Below are positions 48,101 to 59,341 of a DNA stretch of 64,000 nt, in pieces (positions within the stretch are counted from its first letter, which is position 1; each line of letters begins with the position of its first letter). The stretch spans positions 16,803,501 through 16,867,500 of the forward strand of contig CM061092.1 in NCBI GenBank assembly GCA_030770545.1, in the 5' to 3' direction. The notes under the pieces are model-generated. The model was not told the DNA's origin. It saw only the letters and a program-made list of their open reading frames with translations, and did not search any database. A program made the translations under genes and the position numbers. Source of the stretch: Macropodus opercularis (taxonomy: Eukaryota; Chordata; Actinopteri; Anabantiformes; Osphronemidae).

Positions 48101-51100
48101 ATGGCATGCCACAAAGAGTTTGTGACTGCAGGGAAGACACCTGGCTTGCAGGTGTGGAGGATTGAGAAAATGGATTTAAAGCCTGTCCCTCGTCAGCTCT
48201 ATGGAAACTTCTTCACTGGAGACGCGTACATAGTGCTCTACACCACCTCCGCTCCCTCTTACAATGTTCACTCATGGATGGGTATTGCATTTTTCTTTGC
48301 TGTCTCCTCAAAGAATATTCTGTTTATAGAAGTTAAATCCCCCCCCATTTGTCTGTCTATACTTGTATGTACAGTCATTGATTGTTATCTCGTATACCAC
48401 AGGTGATGAGGCTTCACAGGATGAGAGAGGGGCTGCTGCCATCTACATGACCCAGCTGGATGACTTCCTGCACGGTGCCCCAAGACAGTTCACAGAGTTT
48501 CAGAACCAAGAGTCTGTTACTTTTATGGGCTACTTCAAATCTGGCATCAGATACCAGGTGAAATACTGTCTTGCATGCATGCATTTTGTTTTCATGGTGT
48601 TTATACATATTTCAATTAACCAGAATATGTAGTGGAGGTCTGTATACTAGCCATGAAAGAAGCTTTAGAGCTACTAAATAAAATCCCTTTTTACGTTTGT
48701 AAAATGTTTATTTGAGAAGTGAAACTTCTCATGGGGCTATTGTGAACACTGCATAAAATGTGGTTAGGCATTCATGGTTTCCGCTCAAGGAAGGTTTGAA
48801 GGAGCTTGAGCAGGAAACATCTCGCCAGTGCCAAAACACCAAAGAGCTGCAGATGTCAAGAGCAGAAGAAGGCCACCATAAAAAACACGAAGCACTGGCT
48901 GTGCTTCTAATGCCACATATGGTACTAATTTTAAGTTAAGATGCTCCTCCTTTAAAGTTTTCTTCAAATATCATGATGTTAATATTCATAGTTATTAGCT
49001 CTGTTTTAATATACTGTGTGTAGTAAGCTGCTAAAGGCTTATATTTTACAGTAAAATGCATTATTTTCACAGAAAGGTGGAGTAGCCTCAGGATTCCAAC
49101 ATGTAGTGACCAACGCTGAAGATGTCAAGCGCCTGCTGCACGTTAAAGGTCGTCGGGCAATCAAAGCCACAGAAGTAGACCTGTCCTGGGACAGCTTCAA
49201 CAAAGGAGACTGCTTCATCATTGACTTGGGAAAGGTGATTTAGGCTAAGAGCTAGTCCAACATAACATGAACTTGAACATGCTTCAGGTGTTTTAAGGTT
49301 CTCTCCTTCTCTTTTGCAAATGTTAGAACATCTACCACTGGTCTGGAAGCGAATGCAATCGCTTTGAGCGGGTGAAAACCACTGAGCTGGCTGTTGATAT
49401 CCGCGACAATGAGCGAAAAGGCCGTGCAGAAATACAGATGATTGAAGAAGGCCGTGAGCCAGAACAAGTCCTAAAAGTGAGCTTCCTTTTTTTTCTACTT
49501 GGTCACATTTTCACAACTTTCAACTTTAGACATTAACCTTAAAAATGTGATGTGATTGTGTGTGTGTGGTCATAGGTGCTCGGACCCATGCCCACCCTTA
49601 AACCAGGAAGTGATGATGACGAAGCTGCTGATATTAAAAACAAGGGCCATGCATCTCTCTATATGGTAAATACCGTGCACATACAGACGTCTGTAAATTA
49701 ATAATACAATAATACACACACGTTTACTGTTTTGAGTGTCTATCTTTTTAGATTTCCGACGCTGCTGGCTCGATGAAGACTAGTTTGGTGGCAGATAAAC
49801 CCCCATTTAAACAGAACATACTCTCAAAGAATGATTGCTACATTTTGGACAATGGAGCCGATAAGAAGGTTTTTGTCTGGAAAGGTAAAGTAGTGGAGAT
49901 AGTTAAATGTATATTTCTACAGCCTTGTGTAGTTAGAATATGTTTTGGGGAAATGGTGAAGCTTTAATGACTGTTGTACATACTGTAGGGCCGGAAGCAA
50001 ATGCAGAAGAGCGCAAAGCAGCTTTGTCTGCTGCAAATACGTTCATCCAAGAGAAGAAGTACCCCAAAAATACTCAGGTAAGTTCCTTTATGTTGTCCGC
50101 TCCTACAGTAGGATGTCTCATCTTCCTATTTATTTACGTGCATTCTTTTTTCTGTATCGTTCCGACATGCTCAGGTCCAGGTCATGCCAGCAGGGGGTGA
50201 GACCACCTTATTCAAGCAGTTTTTTTTCAACTGGTTGGACAAGGATGAAACTACAAAAGTGGGTGTGTCCTGCATCCCTGGTCGCATCGCCAAGGTGAAG
50301 CCGATTCCCTTCGATGCCTCCACACTTCACAGCAACACTGCCATGGCTGCGCAGCATGCCATGGTGGACGATGGCTCTGGGAAAGTCCAGGTATAGGTTT
50401 GTTAACCTATATAATCGCAATACTCAGTATGCAGTGTTCAATCCATTAGATACTAACCAAAAGGTATCATTTAGATTTGGCGTGTCGAAAAAGGTGACAA
50501 AGCACCTGTGGACCCGGCCACATATGGCCAGTTCTATGGAGGTGATTGTTACCTGGTGCTGTACACCTACAAAGCAGGAGGCAAAGATAATCATATCATC
50601 TACATCTGGTGAGTGCAGACAGCTAAATTCAATTTAGCTGTTAAACAGGCAACGTGCTTGCACTTTACCAGCAGTGTGTATATGCAGACAACTGCGTACT
50701 GTGTGTGTACAGTGTCTAAACAATTCATCAATAACAATATCCTTGTGAGCTTTAAATCTTATGTGTAAGCAATGGAGACAGCAGATAATGTTACACACAA
50801 CTCTACACAAATGGTTATATAGTTGTGAAAAAAGAAGATGTGGGTGTGTCTCCCTCTTTTCCTCTTATCAAGCAAGAAAGACACCATCACAAAAGTTGCG
50901 AAAGACCCTAAAGTCATCTTATCGTGATTATTATACCTGTACCTACTTGTGGTGTCACTAGAGAAATACATAAGAATTCATGAAGTCTGCCATGAGCATC
51001 CACTGTACAAGATTAGACAAGTAATAACAAAATAGTAAAACTGAAGTTAATTAAATCACATCATTTTGAGGCCATGTACTTGTTAAACACCTTTGCTTCT

Positions 51101-52723
51101 GAGACTAAATTAATGCTGCCCATTTGTCATCTTTAGGCAGGGGCGGAAATGCTCTAAGGATGAGCTGGGTGCTTCAGCCATTCTCGCTGTCGCACTGGAT
51201 GATTCCATGGGTGGAGTTGCTACACAGGTAAGATATTTATTGTGAAAATGTTGTGCTATTTCTACTACTGCTTCACAGGGACTATAACTAAACCTTACAA
51301 AGATAACGAGTTAGGTAATGAGATGACTGATGCCACTGTCAGCAGTGGTGGCTTAGGGCAGTATTAGTAAGTGGATAGAGCCAGCCTAGAAGACCCCCCC
51401 CCCCCCCCCATCTCCTGTCTGTATGCTAAATTAAGCACATAAGAGGATGAATCCTTGCATGCTTGTCTTCATCTTCATCTTCGTCTTTATATTGAGCTAT
51501 TACTGTGTCTCTATCAGGTTCGTGTGTCTCAGGGCCAAGAACCCCCCCATCTTGTGAGTGTGTTTAAGGGCAAGCCATTAGTTGTCCACCTGGGTGGAAC
51601 ATCCCGCTGCGGTGGTGATACTACGCCTGGGAAGACACGACTCTTCCATATCCGCACGAGCTCCACCAAAGCTACGCGGGCCGTTGAGGTCAACTGCATT
51701 TATTGCATAAAATGCACAAATACTGATTAAAATTAAAATGAACTATTAACACAATTTCTTTCTTTGATTGTGCTTTACTGGCTGCAGGTCGAGCCCGTTG
51801 CCTCCTCTCTGAACACTAATGATGTGTTTGTCCTGAAGTCACCCGATTCTCTAACTATATGGAAGGGAAAGGGGTCAAGTGCTGAGGAATTAGCTGCAGG
51901 AAAATGTGTTGCTGGCCTGCTTGGGGGAACTGCTCAGGAGGTAGAGGAGACTAAGGAGCCAGGTGAGTCTTGGGTATTTAAGCTGTCATTTGAGCTTTGA
52001 TCTGGCAGGAAGGTAAAGTTAAATGTCTGCTGTTGTTTTTCCCTTGTGGTTAGATTGCTTCTGGAAAACATTGGGTGGCAAGAAGTCATACCAGACCTCA
52101 CCAGCTCTGCAAAAGGTCGTCAAGCCTCCTCAATTGTATGGATGTTCAAACAAGACTGGCAGGCTCATAGTAAGTATTTTAAGGTTCAATAAATGTTTAT
52201 ATTGTTGTGATACTCAAGTTTTGTCTTTCTCAAATTCAATCTTTAGGCAGAACCAGTACCTGGTGAATTTACACAAATGGATCTGGCAACTGATGATGTC
52301 ATGATTCTGGATGCCAGGGATCAGGTATGCTGCCTTAATATTTAACAATATCTTTTTTTTCATTGATACCTCATAAATACCCCTGTTGTTTTTTTCCCAC
52401 CAGCTCTATATTTGGATTGGAAATGATGCTAATGAAACAGAGAAAACAGGAGCACCCAAGATTGGTAGGGGAACACAGTTATTGCAGATGAAGAACACAA
52501 GAATACTAAGACTGAGACTTTGTTCACAAATTGAGCTTCTTTTTTTTCAGCTCAAGACTATTTGAATTCAGACCCCTCTGGCCGCCGCGATATCCCTATC
52601 TACATCATCAAACAAGGAGAGGAGCCAGCGTGTTTCAAAGGCTGGTTCCAAGGCTGGGATGGAACACTGTGGGAGAAAGATGTCATGCAGCTCATTGAGC
52701 AACGCATCAAGAAGCCGCAGTAG
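48101..52723 (+). CDS. scin-like: Gelsolin/scinderin-like actin-severing protein
   Basis: Coding exons: 48101-48281, 48403-48557, 49073-49234, 49327-49476, 49576-49665, 49752-49884, 49989-50077, 50175-50390, 50475-50608, 51137-51227, 51518-51688, 51788-51962, 52054-52169, 52247-52324, 52404-52464, 52551-52723. They sum to 2175 bases, 724 residues, near the 715 of human scinderin. Six gelsolin repeats are recognisable. Repeat 1 starts GLQVWRIEKMDLKPVP with FFTGDAYIVLYT. Repeat 2 has SFNKGDCFIIDLG. Repeat 3 has NDCYILDNG and the FKQFFFNW stretch. Repeat 4 has IWRVEKGDKAPV and YGGDCYLVLYTY. Repeat 5 has LNTNDVFVLK. Repeat 6 has DDVMILDARDQLYIWIG. No signal peptide, so cytosolic. The family caps and severs actin filaments in response to calcium. 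Fish have several scinderin-like paralogues, some abundant in cornea, and I cannot tell which this is. The donor at 51689 (GTCAAC) is weak. AATAAA at 53080. Confidence 0.92.
51394..51409. repeat. Poly-C run in a scinderin-like intron
   Basis: Sixteen C residues in a row, 108 bases before an acceptor. On the other strand this is a G-run able to form quadruplex-like structures. Length may be assembly-sensitive. Confidence 0.9.
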
Positions 52724-53238
52724 TACTGGAGAGAAACACAAAGTAGTAGCTTCTGCAAGTGTTTGAATGCTTATCATGTATTGCTGGATGCCACAGCTTT
52801 ATCAATACACAATATAGTATAAGCCTGGAAAAGTGGGTGCAAGCCTACATTGATTTAATATTTCACTGTTCACAATAGTTCCTGTTTTTTTAATGATGTG
52901 CTCCTTTGAAACATCAACAAACACTATCTACCAAGTTCCATGTGGCCTTTAAGGTATTATCATTTTAAATGTAAATTGAATACTGTCGTTGACAAAAAGA
53001 ATGTGTGGTTTTATGTAAATTTCCCCTTTTTAAATCTTTGCTTGTAAAGACAAATTTTGATTGAGAAATTATGGACATAAATAAAAATATCACCTTTTTT
53101 TTGAAAAGGCCTTCTTTGATTGCATTTGTCATTTGTTTGGAACATGGTTTCACATCTTACAATTTATATGTTAAATATCTGTTCATTTACTCAAATCCTC
53201 AGTAGACATAAGGACCACGTGGCGTCCATGCCTGATGG

Positions 53239-53310
53239 TAATCTTGTGCCCATGTGCAGAAGGCTTATGCTGAGTTGCAGACTTGTAGATTAAGGGGTGG
53301 GTTTTTAAAG
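53239..53310 (+). promoter_or_regulatory. Candidate photoreceptor-type promoter of rdh8
   Basis: TAATCT at 53239 and the inverted AGATTA at 53287-53292 fit the TAATCY core bound by CRX/OTX homeodomain factors. GTTTTTAAAG at 53301 is TATA-like and lies about 90 bases before the rdh8 start codon. The short gap after the scinderin-like polyadenylation signal makes this the likely promoter. Inferred from motif and gene identity only. Confidence 0.35.
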
Positions 53311-53398
53311 CCTGCTTCACCATCGCCTGCTACATCCCCTCTTTGTTCTCATTCATTCACTGCCGTTGGAGCTGTAAGACAAACGCTAACCAGGTGCA

Positions 53399-55516
53399 AT
53401 GAACCAGAAGGTTGTCCTCATCACAGGCTGCTCCTCTGGGATTGGTCTCGCCTTGGCTGTCCGCTTTGCCAACGATGAGAAGAAGAGGTTCATGGGTAAA
53501 TAAACCGCATTTTAAAAAGTCAGTATGAACTTGTCGTGTTGGGAACTGTTGCTGTCATTGATATACAAACAAATAAAAGAGGAAAAAATCTAAAGAAATG
53601 AAAGGTTGCGTTTTTAAGGTGGGTTCAGTACATTGCACAATTTGATGGCTAACAATCATTATAGACTGTGAGAGCTTTCAGTGATAAGGGGATTTTTGTG
53701 TGTGTGTCTCATCCTTTTAGTTATATTAAATGTTAATATTGGTCTGAATAATGTAGACCTCATAGGAGGGTGCAGTTTTTTGTTAAGACCAGGGAAAAAT
53801 TAGATAGGTGGCTTATAATGTTTAGAAAGTGCATATTTTTATCTGCATTTCTGTAATGAACACAACATTGGTTGAAGTTAAGCTTATAATAAAAATAAGA
53901 CGTTTCCTTGGAATATTAGCTTAGTACTGTATTTGGGACATGTCAATCGGCAAATTAGAAGAGAGTGTCTCTTAATTAGCGTGAACTAAATCTCTGATTT
54001 ATTTATTTTTTTGTCTTAGTCTATGCCACCATGAGGAACCTGAGCAAGAGTAAGGCATTGGTTGAGGCAGCAGGACGCAGTTTGGGTAGAACCTTGGAGA
54101 TCAAACAGTTGGACGTATGTGACGAGAACTCCATCAAGGCCTGTGTGGACAGCTTGCCAGAGCGCAGGGTGGACATCCTGAGTAAGCCTACACCAACTGA
54201 GACTAGTGGAGTCTGAAAATGCTGCTGTGAATATTTTAAAGCTGCACCTACAGGCCTTAATTGCATTTTGTGCTATGCTTGACTTTCTCTCAGTAAGCAA
54301 TGCTGGACTGGGTCTGATTGGACCCATTGAGTGTCAGTCGATAGAGCAGATGAAAGTCGTCATGGACACCAACTTCTTTGGGTTTGTGCGGCTGTTGAAG
54401 GAAATCCTGCCTGACATGAAGAGGAGGAAAAAAGGTCACATTGTGGTCATAAGCAGTGTCATGGGCATCCAAGGTGGTGACATACATTTGCTCATTATGA
54501 GACCATTTGTTTGTGGTGATAAAATAGAATCCTAACAGTGTCTTTCTCTCTTTTAGGAATTTTATTCAATGACATCTATGCAGCATCCAAGTTTGCAGTG
54601 GAAGGCTTTTGTGAAAGCTTAGTAGTGCAAGCCATGAGGTTTAAAATCAAGTAGGTTCAATGCAAATTTGTCAGAACACAGAGATTAGTGTGACAGTTAT
54701 TTTGCACTAGTTTCTGTGTGTTGAATGTTAGGCTCAGTGAGGGAAACAATCTTCCTCTCCAGAGCTTTACTGAAAATGTCAGCATGCCAGCACTTGTACA
54801 ACAGCTGCACATTCATACTGCACAACTAGATCTCACCAGGATCAAAACATGCAAACTATGCCACCCAAAACATATCTATAGGACACCCCTCCGGGAGGCA
54901 GGCTCTAACACAGCATACTTGTTAGTTTAGTAGGGAGCAAGTTTCCTATAATGAGTTGTTTTAATATTGTTTTATATTTGTACTGTACCTTTTCTTTTGG
55001 TTTTCAGTATCACCTTGATAGAGCCTGGGCCAGTGATAACTGAGTTTGAGCATAAGGTCTACGAGGAGGGCTTGAAGACTGATCTCAGCAAAGCCGACAA
55101 AGACACTGCTGACATGTTCACCAACATTTACCTCAAGAACTACAAGGAAATCTTTGAAAGTGTTGGTCAGACTGCTGAGGATATAGCAGAGGTACAGTAC
55201 AATCATGTTGCTTCTTAATGGCAACAGAGATAAATGATCAGTTATGTTTGCTTAGTTCATGTTTGCTGTGTTTTTTTCCTCCTAGCATACCCTGATGATT
55301 GTCACCATGGAGAACCCACCTTTCCGGCATCAGACAAACACGCTTTACACTCCTATGACCACGCTAAAATATGCTGACCCCAACGGTGACCTCTCCATTG
55401 ATACATTTTACAAAATGGTGTTTGAGCATGACAAAGTCTTCCATGCCAGCTTGAACTTCCTCAAACTTCTGCGCTGGAGAAGTCGAAAGAGTTTTATCTT
55501 GGAAAAGAGCAACTGA
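53399..55516 (+). CDS. rdh8: Retinol dehydrogenase 8 (short-chain dehydrogenase)
   Basis: Coding exons: 53399-53495, 54020-54181, 54294-54473, 54557-54650, 55008-55191, 55286-55516. They join in phase to 315 residues, the usual family length. The nucleotide-binding motif TGCSSGIG is at residues 9-16 and NAG follows in SNAGLGLIGP. The catalytic YAASK lies in FNDIYAASKFAVEGF, and EPGPVITEF matches the family. The region TNTLYTPMTTLKYADPNG is typical of RDH8 and separates it from 17-beta-HSD1, the nearest relative. RDH8 reduces all-trans-retinal to retinol in photoreceptor outer segments with NADPH. Fish usually have two paralogues and I cannot assign a or b. A possible polyadenylation signal ATTAAA is at 55640. 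Confidence 0.92.
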
Positions 55517-55645
55517 GACAGTGTGTTCTTCAAGTAGTTTTTGTCAGATCTGTTCATCCATGTACAGACTTCCTGGAATTTTCCCTCATTGTATTTTAGT
55601 TGTGAGACATATTTGTAAAGAAATGCTTTAAACACAACAATTAAA

Positions 55646-56339
55646 AGCCATAGATGCAAACAGTTTAAACTCTTTTCATGTCTCAGGTTTAAGCCACATG
55701 CTGGGACACTCAACTGACCAACATAAATGTCTTACCGTGTTAAGCCTCCAAGCCCATTATCATGTAGCGTGTAAGTAGAAAGCAATCTATAAAGGGCAAC
55801 ACAAGCAGTGCTTCAGAGGACGTATTTATAAAGTCATATGCCTTTATGTGGTCAGGTTTGTTTGAATAATATTTTCAATATTTCAACCATGCATTAAAAA
55901 GACTTGCTGACAAACAGCTCTCATAGTGACATACATGTACCATGGCAGTGGATTATGTAAGATATTTACACACAGCTAATCTGGGATTGAGCTCTTTAGT
56001 TTAGTTCAGCTCTTTAGCACACAAATTCTTAGTAAGGAAGCAACTAATGTGATACAATTAAGTCTTAATGTTTATCCAGAGAATAAAATCTGATAAAGGT
56101 AGAATCTTTCATAGTTTTTCTGTAAAACGTCTTGGTAGACTTTTTCTTTATGTTATTATTCAGTTTGGTGTCGTATTTTACGCGTATATTTTTACATTAT
56201 ATTTGAACATACTCTAAAGCAATTAAGGATATTTAGTAATTTTGTGTTTTAAAAAATTGACTTTTAATAAAACGACATCAACGTTTGTAATTCTGTAAGT
56301 GACCGATAAATGGCAGTAAGCACAATCTAGCCAGCTTCA
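55646..56339. other. Spacer between rdh8 and dr1
   Basis: No exon is visible. It contains the end of the rdh8 3' UTR and AT-rich DNA. Confidence 0.5.
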
Positions 56340-56982
56340 ACACACACATTGGCGACACACCGTTTCCGGGTATATGGTTGACGTCGCATCCGGATAAGTG
56401 GAAGCTAATGTTGCGCAGAAAATAGAATCATAAATGAATTGAAATGAGACGGCACCTTTAAAATGGGTTTGCGCGTTTGATTTCTTTGGTCAATGCAGGG
56501 AAGTGTAAACCGAAGGGTTGTGGTGCCTGTATTCGAGTCCTGGTCGTGTCTCTCCATCCAACTATTTAGCTATGGACTGCGGGGGAAGTTCATTGTTAGC
56601 CTAGCATTAGCCATGCTCTCAGACTCCGCTTTCACTTGTCTTTTGGGTTGTGGCTTGCTTGCAAGATGGACCACAGCTACTAGCTAGCTTAAACAGTGTC
56701 TCTAGTATTATTGTGCTTGTGTTGTCTCATTTTTTTCTTCAGCGTCACTTAGGCCTTTACATACAGCGAGCGACACACGTAAAATTAGCTAAGTTAGCGA
56801 GCTAACCAGCCACCGATTCGAGGAAACGTATTTTGCTTGATAACATTTAAACTGGTTGACGTTGTTTGGAAGCAGGCCGCAGCTATATGATCTCAGGAAG
56901 ACCCGTCATCTCCTTTTAAGGTTTTCAACACGTAACACTCGCCAGTTCGTTTGCTTTGGTTTTTGGCAGCCTGCCTGCCACG
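56340..56982 (+). promoter_or_regulatory. Probable promoter and 5' UTR of dr1
   Basis: The stretch is richer in CG than its surroundings. TTGACGTCGC at 56378 is close to a CRE, and CGTTTCCGGG and GCATCCGG around it resemble ETS-type GGAA/TTCC sites, common in housekeeping promoters. A long 5' UTR or an unspliced leader may run to 56982. The exact start is not determinable. Confidence 0.4.
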
Positions 56983-58101
56983 ATGGCTTCTTCATCTGGA
57001 AATGACGACGACCTCACCATCCCCAGGGCAGCTATCAACAAGATGATTAAAGAAACGCTCCCTAACGTACGAGTGGCAAACGATGCCAGGGAGCTTGTAG
57101 TTAACTGCTGCACGGAGTTCATACACCTCATATCCTCAGAAGCCAATGAAATATGCAACAAGTCTGAAAAGAAGACAATTTCCCCGGAGCACGTAATCAA
57201 TGGTGAGTCCTGCTTCTTTCGTCCTGGTCTTTAATGTATTTGTGAAGACGCGGGGGTGTGTCCACCTCTGCGTTGACTTTAAACCACAGAGATCAACCCT
57301 GTCGCTTTCACATCATAGCTCTGGAAAGCCTTGGTTTCGCATCATACATCACGGAGGTGAAAGACGTGTTGCAGGAGTGTAAAACCGTAGCCCTCAAGAG
57401 GAGGAAGGCCAGCTCTCGACTGGAGAACCTGGGCATCCCAGAAGAAGAGCTCCTCAGACAACAACAGGAGTTGTTTGCCAAGGTATGATTTGAAAACGCA
57501 AAGAAAGCTGCATCTTCAGTGCACTATTTGTGCATTCAGTGCATGAATTGAAGGCTCGAAATGCTTTGAGTTTCTGCTACCTATAACAACCATAAATTTA
57601 ATACATTAACGTACAGGTTGTAGTTTTATTTGACGCAAATGGCTGAAGAGATTTAACAAAGTAGTTGGTATGATTCATAAATAAAATGTCAAAACATCAA
57701 CTGAACTTGAAAGTGAAATGGCCACATACATTTTTCTTTAACTATTATGTTTAACTATTATGCTGGTAAATAATGCAGGATATGTGGGATCTGTCTTACT
57801 TTTATTTTTGTGTTGTTTGAGAACTCAAGACAAGTCAAAATATAGACATTTGAAATCTTATTTATCATAATCTCCATCTGTTAGCAACTTTGTAATTGCC
57901 TTCATTTGGCTCCTCGTCTCATGTTAAAGTTTTTGTATGCTCGTTGTTCTGCAGGCACGGCAGCAGCAAGCAGAGATTGCTCAGCAGGAGTGGTTGCAAA
58001 TGCAGCAGGCGGCTCAGCAGGCACAGATGGCAGCTGCATCCGCCAGCGCTGCCCAGCAGGTCGGCTCCTCTCAGGACGAAGATGAAGAGGATGATATGTG
58101 A
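56983..58101 (+). CDS. dr1: Negative cofactor 2 beta (DR1), transcription repressor
   Basis: Coding exons: 56983-57202, 57319-57482, 57955-58101. They join in phase to 176 residues, the same length as human DR1. A histone fold occupies about residues 10-80 (IPRAAINKMIKETLPNVRV onward, KKTISPEHVINALESLGF). It is followed by a helix rich in Gln and basic residues (RRKASSRLENLGIPEEELL), a Gln/Ala-rich stretch and an acidic end (DEDEEDDM). DR1 pairs with DRAP1, binds TBP on promoter DNA and blocks TFIIA/TFIIB entry, in the nucleus. The start follows a CG-rich leader with CACG before ATG. The 3' UTR extends to AATAAA at 58713. Confidence 0.97.
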
Positions 58102-58818
58102 TCCTGCAACGCTGTTGTAACTTGTTTCAATCCTTCCCTGAGATGCTGTCGGGACACTAATCTCCCAGTAGTGTCATCGTGTGAGACATATGTCTTGTTT
58201 CATTGCTGACCTCAGTGGAACACAGGAAATGCACAATTGGAATGGACAGTGGAGATGGTAACGAAAGGGGATTTCAAGATGGCCAAATATACAGAAAATT
58301 ATTTGGATTGAGAGGCAGAAACATGACAGTTCATGGCATTTTTGATTGCTCATTTCCCCCGTTTTTCCAGTTGCTTCTGTTTAATTTTGTGTTAATATTA
58401 TGTTGAGAGTAACTTGTAGATTTCTGGATGTGTTGACACTCATGGCAGATGTTTACTGGCATGTCACTGAATTCTGATAATACAGCTAGTGTTTACTTCT
58501 AGTGATGCTCTGCCAGATAGCTTACTTATGTCATCGATTGGGCTAGCTTAGTCCCGATGGTTTAGGGGATCTGCCACTGAGCACCCGATTCCTCATTTCA
58601 TGTGATTTGATGGTTTTACATAAAGGATATTTTCTTTAATTTCCTTTAGGTATATTTGTTCAACAGTGGATCATTTGAGGACCTATGAATATAGAATTTC
58701 TTTAAGTGGAGAAATAAATGGTCATTTTGTTTAATTTTAGCTCATTTAAAAACTTTTTGTTGCGTTTTTTTCCTTCTACCTTGACCCACCCACAGTATTT
58801 GTAATTAGCTACACCTAT

Positions 58819-58844
58819 GAGAGACAGAGAGAGAGAGAGAGAGA
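58819..58844. repeat. (GA)n microsatellite
   Basis: A GA-rich run with one interruption (ACA), between dr1 and wls. Confidence 0.9.
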
Positions 58845-59341
58845 GACAATTCCTCATAGAACCAAAGAGAGGAGAACCTTGACAGCGTAGGTGCTACCGT
58901 GATCCTCATCGCTGTTTCCAGGTTGGTGTTAAACGTCTGAGGATTATCGTTAATTAATAACTTTCTAAGAGTCTTTGATACCTACGCTAAACTTATTTCC
59001 CATCAACTTGGTGCAGTATCAAACATTTGCTTTGTGACTGTGGTCAATCCTCAGTGTAAAGACTAGTAATTTAGTTGTGATACACTTTTGCTCACCTAGC
59101 TGTATTCTGTAAGCAATAAAGGAATCATGTTTTATAGACAATGTTGAGCACTGTTTTTGTGTTTTTGTTGTTTTTTTTCTTCTTTCGTTTAATGTATTGT
59201 CACAGCCCACTGCCCCCCTGCACATGCTCTGTTTGACAATGATTCCTGATGTGAGCACCCAGGTACACAAGCTGCATCGAAGCACTCAGTATTCTGGGAC
59301 CACAGGCTTCTTGTCTCCATTCTCCATTTTTCTTTTTAAAG

